Assembly (NCBI GenBank): GCA_002404055.1
Contig: DHIZ01000265.1
Location: 3,385 to 11,888, forward strand
Origin: Chloroflexi bacterium UBA4733
GTDB lineage: Bacteria > Chloroflexota > UBA4733
Reading direction: 5' to 3'
DNA length: 8,504 nucleotides
Position numbers and translations under genes: made by a program. The notes beneath the pieces are model-generated. The model made no database searches. It was not told the origin of the DNA and was given only the letters and a program-made list of their open reading frames with translations. Below are positions 1 through 4,340 of the stretch, piece after piece. Each line of letters opens with the position of its first letter. Positions within the stretch are counted from its first letter, which is position 1.

Positions 1-660
1 CTGCTCTTCATCGACAACATCTTCCGTTTCACCCAAGCCGGTTCGGAAGTGTCGACCCTGCTGGGTCGGCTGCCATCCGCCGTCGGCTACCAGCCCACCC
101 TGGCCGTGGACATGGGGCTGTTGCAGGAGCGCATCACCTCGACCGACAAGGGCTCCGTCACGTCCTTTCAGGCAGTCTACGTGCCGGCGGACGACATCAC
201 CGACCCCGCTCCGGCTTCCGTCTTCGCCCATCTGGACGCCACGCTGGTGCTGGATCGCTCAATATCCGAGGCCGGTCGCTACCCGGCGGTTGACCCGCTG
301 GCGTCGACCTCGCGCATTCTGGACCCGAATATCGTCGGTCAGGATCACTACAACGTGGCGCGGCAGGTGCAGCAAGTGCTGCAGCGCTATCGTGACCTGC
401 AGGACATCATCGCCATCCTCGGTGTCGATGAGCTCTCCGAGGATGACCGCCTGATTGTCGCGCGGGCCCGCAAAATTCAGCAGTTCATGACCCAGGTCTT
501 CTTTAGCTTCCCCGGCGGTCGCGAGCCAAAGTACGTCGCGCTGGCCGACACGGTGCGGGGCTTCCAGGAGATCGTGGATGGTAAGCACGACGATCTGCCG
601 GAAAGCGCCTTCAGCTACGTCGGCACGATCGAAGATGCAGTGGCGAAGGCAGGGAAGTAG
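1..660 (+). CDS. atpD: F1Fo ATP synthase subunit beta, C-terminal part (5' truncated by window edge)
   Basis: Catalytic beta subunit of the F1 sector of ATP synthase, which makes ATP from ADP and phosphate on the cytoplasmic side of the membrane using the proton (or sodium) gradient. The frame is open from base 1. The visible 219 residues begin inside the Walker B strand (LLFID), followed by the highly conserved [11 protein letters not shown] and [11 protein letters not shown] segments, the [21 protein letters not shown] stretch, and the [18 protein letters not shown] region near the nucleotide site. The helical C-terminal domain carries DELSEDD, the counterpart of the DELSEED lever that pushes on the gamma subunit. 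The P-loop and catalytic GER glutamate lie upstream of the window. It ends with TAG two bases before atpC, as expected for the 3' end of an atp operon. Identification is secure. Confidence 0.98.
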   Translation: MLFIDNIFRFTQAGSEVSTLLGRLPSAVGYQPTLAVDMGLLQERITSTDKGSVTSFQAVYVPADDITDPAPASVFAHLDATLVLDRSISEAGRYPAVDPLASTSRILDPNIVGQDHYNVARQVQQVLQRYRDLQDIIAILGVDELSEDDRLIVARARKIQQFMTQVFFSFPGGREPKYVALADTVRGFQEIVDGKHDDLPESAFSYVGTIEDAVAKAGK

Positions 661-662
661 CC

Positions 663-1103
663 ATGCCCTTCCGCCTGGAGATCGTCACGGCCGACCGGGA
701 ACTGTTTGCCGAGGATGTCGACTTCGTCGTCGTGCCCGGTGTACTCGGTGAACTGGGCATTCTGTCCAACCACGCGCCGCTGATCAGCACGCTGAAGCCC
801 GGCGAACTGCGCGTGCGCCGGGCAGGGCAAGAGGAGTTTTACGCAGTTGGCGGCGGCTTCGTCCAGGTTCGGTCCGACAAAGTGGTGGTGCTGGCCGATG
901 ACGCGCAACACTCCGACGAGATCGACGAATCGCGAGCCCAGGAAGCCCGCGAACGCGCTGAGCTCGAACTGCGAGAGCACCCGGAGCGCGCCGCCGATGC
1001 TGCCTTGACGCTCCGCTACGCCCAGGTGCGTCTCCAGGTCGCCCAGCGCCGCTCGCCACGGCGACCGCGCCGGGGTGAGGGGGATGAGGAGATGAGGGGA
1101 TGA
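663..1103 (+). CDS. atpC: F1Fo ATP synthase subunit epsilon
   Basis: Epsilon subunit of the ATP synthase central stalk; it couples rotation to the c-ring and in bacteria can inhibit ATP hydrolysis. The 146-residue product has the usual N-terminal beta-sandwich (about residues 1-85, with FRLEIVTADRELF, the conserved GELGILSNHAPLISTLKPGEL and a GGGFVQV strand) and a charged C-terminal helical hairpin (about 88-130). The ATG is two bases after the atpD stop and has AGGGAAG at 651-657, a good Shine-Dalgarno at 5 bases spacing. The last residues (about RRSPRRPRRGEGDEEMRG) are low complexity, and the final ones are encoded by a GATGAGGR tandem repeat that runs through the stop codon, so the extreme C-terminus is probably not conserved. 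Confidence 0.97.
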   Translation: MPFRLEIVTADRELFAEDVDFVVVPGVLGELGILSNHAPLISTLKPGELRVRRAGQEEFYAVGGGFVQVRSDKVVVLADDAQHSDEIDESRAQEARERAELELREHPERAADAALTLRYAQVRLQVAQRRSPRRPRRGEGDEEMRG

Positions 1104-1114
1104 GGAGATGGGGG
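1083..1114 (+). repeat. Short tandem repeat, 4 x 8 bp GATGAGGR, spanning the atpC stop
   Basis: Four consecutive 8-base units read GATGAGGA, GATGAGGG, GATGAGGA, GATGGGGG. The pattern is also visible as a 15-base exact repeat (1080-1094 and 1096-1110) with period 16. The TGA stop of atpC (1101-1103) lies inside the third unit. Because 8 is not a multiple of 3, gain or loss of a unit would alter the reading frame at the end of atpC. Confidence 0.85.
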
Positions 1115-1116
1115 CC

Positions 1117-1132
1117 GGTTAGCGCGCTAACC
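1117..1132. repeat. Perfect 16-bp palindrome between atpC and mreB
   Basis: GGTTAGCGCGCTAACC is its own exact reverse complement. As RNA it would make a 6-bp stem with a CGCG loop. It has no following T-tract, so it is a poor intrinsic terminator; a two-fold symmetric operator or an mRNA-processing hairpin are alternatives. Its function is unknown. Confidence 0.7.
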
Positions 1133-1187
1133 ACCGCAGGCGTGGCACTGCTTCGCTTGGTGCAGGCGTAGTCCGATCAGAATAAGC

Positions 1188-2189
1188 ATGGCGAAGCAGA
1201 TCGGTATCGACCTCGGGACGACAAACGTCCTCGTCTTCGTGCGCGGACGAGGCATCGTCCTGAACGAGCCCTCGGTCGTGGCAGTGCATGCCGGCGAACG
1301 CACGATTCGGGCGGTCGGTGACGAAGCGCGGGAAATGCTCGGGCGGGCCCCGGATAGTGTCGTTGTCTACCGGCCAATGCGCAGCGGCGTCATTGCGCAC
1401 TACAGTGTCACCGAGGCGATGCTTTCTTACTTTTTGCACAAGGTGACCGGTCGGTGGCATATCTTCCAGCCCGACGTCATGATCTGCATTCCCTGCGGGG
1501 CGACGAGCGTGGAGGGCCGTGCCGTGCGTGATGCAGCGCTCCAGGCCGGCGCCAAGACCGTGTATCTGATTCCGGAGCCGTTGGCGGCGGCGCTGGGGGC
1601 GAACGTGCCGATCGACGGTCCTGACGGCAACCTGATCATCGATATCGGCGGCGGCACGACCGAGGTGGCCGTGATCTCGCTGTACGGCATCGTCGTCAAA
1701 GCGTCCATTCGCGTCGGCGGCAACAGCCTGGACGACGCGATCACCGCCTATATCAAACGCGAATATAACTTGATGATCGGTGAGCGCGCGGCGGAAGAGG
1801 TCAAAATCCAGGTCGCCAGCGCCATCCCGCTGGAACGCGACCTGGAATGGGACGTGCGCGGCCGCGATCAAGTGATGGGCATGCCGCGCAGCGTCACGGT
1901 GCGAACCACGGAGATTCGGGAGGCCATTGCCGAACCGGTCAGCCAGATTGTGGACGCCGTGAAGTGGGTGCTGGAGCGCACGCCGCCAGAACTGGCGTCG
2001 GACATCTTCAATAAGGGTATGGTGATGACCGGCGGTGGGGCACTGCTGCGGGGGCTGGACGCGCTGATGACCCAGGCCACGGAGATCCCCTGCCACGTGG
2101 CCGAGAACCCGCTCAACTGCGTGGCGCTCGGCACCGGCAAGGCTCTGGAGGAATTGCCCTACCTGCGGCGCAGCCTGGTCCAGGTCTAA
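1188..2189 (+). CDS. mreB: Rod shape-determining protein MreB (bacterial actin homologue)
   Basis: Actin-like ATPase that forms membrane-bound filaments and guides lateral peptidoglycan synthesis. At 333 residues it has the usual MreB length. The actin-fold motifs appear in order: phosphate-1 loop DLGTTN (8-13), the LIPEPLAAALG connector containing the catalytic Glu (E130), phosphate-2 loop DIGGGTTEV (152-160), KIQVASAIPL (206-215), the adenosine motif TGGGALLRGL (281-290) and the closing ALGTGKAL helix (313-320). The ATG at 1188 fits the family N-terminus (MAKxIGIDLGT), yet no clear Shine-Dalgarno precedes it. It lies 84 bases after atpC and 22 before murQ, so it may be co-transcribed with either or both. 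MreB and the close paralogue Mbl cannot be separated from sequence alone. Confidence 0.95.
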   Translation: MAKQIGIDLGTTNVLVFVRGRGIVLNEPSVVAVHAGERTIRAVGDEAREMLGRAPDSVVVYRPMRSGVIAHYSVTEAMLSYFLHKVTGRWHIFQPDVMICIPCGATSVEGRAVRDAALQAGAKTVYLIPEPLAAALGANVPIDGPDGNLIIDIGGGTTEVAVISLYGIVVKASIRVGGNSLDDAITAYIKREYNLMIGERAAEEVKIQVASAIPLERDLEWDVRGRDQVMGMPRSVTVRTTEIREAIAEPVSQIVDAVKWVLERTPPELASDIFNKGMVMTGGGALLRGLDALMTQATEIPCHVAENPLNCVALGTGKALEELPYLRRSLVQV

Positions 2190-2211
2190 CCGAAACAGCC
2201 TGGCTTCCCTG

Positions 2212-3159
2212 ATGCAACAGCTTGAACCCTCGCTCCAGCAACTCAGCACGGAACAGGTGAACCCGGCGTCGACGATGATCGACACCCTATCGACGCTGGA
2301 AGTCGTGCGCTTGATGAACGCCGAGGACCACCTGGTCCCAGAGGCCGTGGCCAGTCAGTTGCCGATCATCGCCGCCGCCGTCGAGGTTATCACCGCACGG
2401 CTACAGGGCGGGGGGCGCCTGTACTACGTTGGGGCCGGCACCAGCGGCCGTCTGGGTGTACTGGACGCTGCTGAGTGTCCACCCACCTTCAACACGCCGC
2501 CGGAACTGGTACAGGCTCTGATTGCCGGTGGCCCGGCGGCGTTGACGCACGCCGTAGAAGGCGCGGAGGACGACGCGGATGCCGGTCGGCGTGACCTGCT
2601 GGCGGCGGGCGCAACGTCGAGGGATGCGGTCGTCGGAATATCGGCCAGCGGACGGGCGCCGTATGTGCTCGCTGCGTTGGCTGCAGCCCGTCGCCTGGGG
2701 GCTGCCACCATCGGCGTGTGTTGCACCGCCAACTCGGCGTTCATCGGTCGCTGCGACCTTGTCATCGCCGCGGTGGTCGGTCCTGAGCTACTCACCGGCT
2801 CGACGCGCCTGAAGTCGGGCACCGCGCAGAAACTCGTGCTCAACATGCTGAGCACCGCGACGATGGTCCGCCTGGGCAAATGTTATGGCAACTTGATGGT
2901 CGATCTACGCGCCACCAACGGCAAGCTACGCGACCGCGCCGCCCGCATCGTGAGCAGCGTCACGGGCAGCGAGTACGCCGTAGCCTGGTCGACCCTGGAG
3001 GATGCAGAATTCGAGACGAAGGTTGCCATTGTCATGCTCAAGGCCGGCCTGAGCCGCGACGACGCGCAGCGTCGCCTCGCGTCCAGCAGCGGGCAACTGC
3101 GTGCAGCACTGGCCGGCTCGGCGCCCCTGACCCCTGACCCCCGGCTCCCGGTCCCATAG
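2212..3159 (+). CDS. murQ: N-acetylmuramic acid 6-phosphate etherase (MurQ)
   Basis: Cytoplasmic enzyme of peptidoglycan recycling that cleaves the D-lactyl ether of MurNAc-6-phosphate, giving GlcNAc-6-phosphate and lactate. It is a SIS-fold protein. Visible hallmarks are the LSTEQVNPAS and LSTLEVVRLMNAED N-terminus, the sugar-phosphate loop GAGTSGRLGVLDAAECPP (about 74-91), AVEGAEDD, GISASGRAPYV and the C-terminal GSTRLKSGTAQKLVLNM and GKCYGNLMVDL segments. E88 and E119 have the same 31-residue spacing as the two active-site glutamates described for E. coli MurQ (83 and 114). The protein has 315 residues against roughly 300 for the family; the surplus is a proline-rich tail (APLTPDPRLPVP) encoded by a CCCCTGA repeat. 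It lies 22 bases downstream of mreB, linking two cell-wall functions. No strong Shine-Dalgarno is visible, so the exact start (2212 or slightly downstream) is less certain. Confidence 0.95.
   Translation: MQQLEPSLQQLSTEQVNPASTMIDTLSTLEVVRLMNAEDHLVPEAVASQLPIIAAAVEVITARLQGGGRLYYVGAGTSGRLGVLDAAECPPTFNTPPELVQALIAGGPAALTHAVEGAEDDADAGRRDLLAAGATSRDAVVGISASGRAPYVLAALAAARRLGAATIGVCCTANSAFIGRCDLVIAAVVGPELLTGSTRLKSGTAQKLVLNMLSTATMVRLGKCYGNLMVDLRATNGKLRDRAARIVSSVTGSEYAVAWSTLEDAEFETKVAIVMLKAGLSRDDAQRRLASSSGQLRAALAGSAPLTPDPRLPVP
3124..3143 (+). repeat. Short CCCCTGA tandem repeat at the murQ 3' end
   Basis: Two CCCCTGA units plus a partial third (CCCCCGG) encode the non-conserved proline-rich tail of MurQ just before the TAG at 3157-3159. 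The repeat resembles low-complexity sequence commonly drifting into gene ends and has no obvious role. Confidence 0.6.
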
Positions 3160-3172
3160 GCGCTGCCTGCTC

Positions 3173-3181
3173 TGGTATACT
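3173..3181 (+). promoter_or_regulatory. Probable extended -10 promoter for the zinc-ribbon gene
   Basis: TGG followed by TATACT (3176-3181) matches an extended -10 element (TGn plus 5 of 6 of TATAAT). No good -35 hexamer lies 16-18 bases upstream, which is tolerable for an extended -10. Transcription would start near 3188, leaving a leader of about 115 bases before the GTG at 3303. It lies 13 bases after the murQ stop in an otherwise GC-rich context. Confidence 0.45.
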
Positions 3182-3214
3182 GCCTATGAAGTCGCGTGTG
3201 ACTGGCCCGGGCAG

Positions 3215-3233
3215 GCGCCATGGTGGCCGGCGC
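3215..3233 (+). other. Leader hairpin upstream of the zinc-ribbon gene
   Basis: GCGCC (3215-3219) pairs with GGCGC (3229-3233) around a 9-base loop beginning ATGGT. It falls within the predicted 5' untranslated leader. The stretch CAGGCGCCATGGT (3212-3224) recurs with one change in the leader of the phosphoesterase gene at 7722-7734, also at a hairpin. The rest of the 3160-3302 gap shows no gene. Confidence 0.3.
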
Positions 3234-3291
3234 GACGACGCAATTGTCAGTTGCAGTGTTCGGGAAGATGAGTCCCCGTCTATTGCTAGGT

Positions 3292-3298
3292 AAGGAAG
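3292..3298 (+). promoter_or_regulatory. Ribosome binding site for the zinc-ribbon gene
   Basis: AAGGAAG lies 4 bases before the GTG at 3303. It supports this non-ATG start, which begins just ahead of the first CxxC pair. Confidence 0.55.
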
Positions 3299-3302
3299 CT
3301 CC

Positions 3303-3653
3303 GTGTCAGGTTCAGATATTACGTTGGTTTGCCGGGACTGCAACAATCGATTCGCCTTTACCGGGGGCGAGCAGCAATACTACGCGACGCACGGGTTGAC
3401 GCATCAGCCCACGCGGTGCGCATCGTGCCGAGCGCAACGCAAGGCGGCGCAGAGTTCGGGCGGAGAGATGCCGCGTCCCACCGGCCCGCGGGAGATGTTT
3501 CAGGTCGTTTGCTCATCCTGTGGTCGCGAGACCGAGGTTCCCTTTCAGCCCTCTGCTGAGAAGCCGGTCTACTGCCGCGACTGCTACGAGGATCACCGCG
3601 GCGGGCGCTTGTATGGATCGCCGTCAGGGTACCGCAGCAGCACGCGGTTTTAG
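3303..3653 (+). CDS. Small zinc-ribbon protein with CxxC-x17-CxxC domain
   Basis: A 116-residue soluble protein with two putative zinc ribbons. The first uses C10/C13 and C39/C42 (25 residues between the pairs); the second uses C70/C73 and C91/C94, which is exactly the CxxC-x17-CxxC spacing of a recognised small bacterial domain family. The first half (LVCRDCNNRFAFTGGEQQYYATHGLTH...) resembles the 'probable zinc-ribbon' domain found with it. Such proteins are common in Chloroflexota and some other environmental phyla and have no established function; nucleic-acid binding or protein interaction is a guess. The C-terminal tail (about 98-116) is glycine, serine and arginine rich and probably disordered. 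It is transcribed separately from murQ if the promoter at 3173 is real, and converges on the glutaredoxin-PDZ gene. Confidence 0.85.
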   Translation: MSGSDITLVCRDCNNRFAFTGGEQQYYATHGLTHQPTRCASCRAQRKAAQSSGGEMPRPTGPREMFQVVCSSCGRETEVPFQPSAEKPVYCRDCYEDHRGGRLYGSPSGYRSSTRF

Positions 3654-3685
3654 GACCAAAGCGACTCAGTTGGTAGGCTGATGGC

Positions 3686-3784
3686 CAGGGCGGCGACTGC
3701 GGTCGCTTGGGCATGCCGTCCACGGTTCTGAACGCGACCGCAGTCGCCCCCGTCACTTGGCGGCAGACCGCAGTCGCCGCCCTG
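3686..3784. repeat. Intergenic palindromic element: three GCGACYGCRGTCGC-type copies, 19-bp perfect inverted repeat
   Basis: This sits in the 142-base gap between two convergent genes (stops at 3653 and 3796). Bases 3686-3704 (CAGGGCGGCGACTGCGGTC) are the exact reverse complement of 3766-3784 (19 of 19). A middle copy at 3734-3748 (GCGACCGCAGTCGCC) is an exact 15-bp inverted match to 3692-3706. The core GCGAC-N4-GTCGC is itself a small hairpin. Any folding choice gives a strong stem on either transcript. No T-tract follows, so it may be a REP-like dispersed element that also acts as a bidirectional transcript end, rather than a classical terminator. Confidence 0.75.
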
Positions 3785-3795
3785 TTCGGGACGTT

Positions 3796-4311
3796 CTACG
3801 CGCGCACCTGCCCTCGCAGCGTTTGCGCGCCGCGCAGGTAGGCGACGTCCAAGGTGGCGCCGCGTTCAATTTGCTTCATGGCGGCTTCCACATCGCCGGC
3901 ATTGGCAACGGGGCGGATATTGATCTGCGTGATCACGTCGCCCGGGCGCAGGCCGAGTTTGGCCGCTGGTGAGCCGGGGGCCACCTTCCCCACGTAGGCG
4001 CCGAAGATCGGCATCTGCCCCTGCTTCATGAGAATTTTGGCAGCATCCGCCACAGCGGCGCCAAGGGTCGGCTTCTGCGTATCCTGACTGAGCAGCAGTT
4101 CGAGTCGGCGGCGATCGAAACCCACCACCATCTGGCCGTCAAAGTCAATGACCGGCACGCCTTGCTGGTTCGTCTTGCCGACCATTTCGTAGGCGGCGGC
4201 ACGATCGACCGAGACATCCTTCTCCTGGTACGCCACGCCATGCTGGGAAAGCCACGCTTTCACCTGGGTGCAGTAGGGTCACGTTGGTGTGGTGTAAACG
4301 GTCACGCTCAT
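3796..4311 (-). CDS. Predicted selenoprotein: glutaredoxin (U-P-Y-C) fused to a PDZ domain, with in-frame TGA read as selenocysteine
   Basis: A conventional ORF call starts at GTG 4263 and loses the active site. The natural start is ATG 4311, seven bases after AGAAGG. From there the frame reads MSVTVYTTPT, then TGA (4281-4279), then PYCTQVKAWL. The TGA occupies the position of the first Cys in the glutaredoxin CPYC motif, giving U11 and C14; the 171-residue protein has no other Cys. Residues 1 to about 76 form a thioredoxin-fold glutaredoxin of the NrdH/YruB-like kind (cis-Pro in GVPVIDFDG, P53; VVGFD at 62-66). About 82-171 is a PDZ domain of the HtrA type (GAYVGKVAPGSPAAKLGLRPGDVITQIN). No signal peptide or membrane helix is visible, so a cytoplasmic thiol/selenol oxidoreductase whose PDZ recruits partners is inferred. 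The start is 29 bases from the stop of the spermidine-synthase-like gene, so co-transcription is likely. A point-mutated pseudogene is the main alternative, but intact domains, a good ribosome site and a SECIS-like hairpin argue against it. Confidence 0.82.
4245..4281 (-). promoter_or_regulatory. Candidate bacterial SECIS element downstream of the in-frame UGA
   Basis: Counting the U of UGA (4281) as 1, GAAAGC (21-26; 4261-4256) pairs perfectly with GCUUUC (30-35; 4252-4247), leaving a GUG apical loop (27-29; 4255-4253). Below the stem GG (18-19) can pair with CC (36-37) around a bulged U at 20, which resembles the bulged U and loop GU recognised by SelB in E. coli fdhF mRNA. The loop lies 23 bases after the UGA; bacterial SECIS loops usually lie about 16-37 bases downstream with G among the first loop bases. 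The fold was found by eye, without an energy calculation. Confidence 0.65.
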
Positions 4312-4318
4312 TGTCAAG

Positions 4319-4329
4319 CCTTCTTCCTT
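4319..4329 (-). promoter_or_regulatory. Ribosome binding site deciding the ATG 4311 start of the glutaredoxin-PDZ gene
   Basis: Read on the minus strand the sequence is AAGGAAGAAGG, with the last AGAAGG seven bases before ATG 4311. The shorter start at GTG 4263 has only a within-gene CCCAG before it and would begin after the active-site motif. This site is the main non-structural evidence that the frame containing TGA is translated. Confidence 0.75.
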
Positions 4330-4340
4330 CGTCCGACGCC

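Noticed and set aside
1119..2285. 388-residue minus-strand open frame opposite mreB
   Set aside because: It is a high-GC shadow of mreB with His- and Arg-rich, domain-free sequence.
3655..3674. ACCAA/TTGGT hairpin as terminator of the zinc-ribbon gene
   Set aside because: It has only 5 bp with a 10-base loop and no T-tract; the nearby 19-bp inverted repeat is a far stronger structure.
3686..3784. CRISPR array
   Set aside because: There are only three copies, in mixed orientation and with unequal spacing, and no cas genes nearby.
3796..4263. Glutaredoxin-PDZ gene taken as starting at GTG 4263
   Set aside because: That start removes the first strand and the whole active-site motif, has no suitable ribosome site, and leaves the conserved MSVTVYTTPT and PYC segments untranslated.
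4279..4281. TGA reassigned to Trp or Gly across the genome
   Set aside because: TGG encodes Trp normally in these genes and TGA acts as the stop of atpC, the SpeE-like gene, the GlsB-type gene and the universal-stress fusion.
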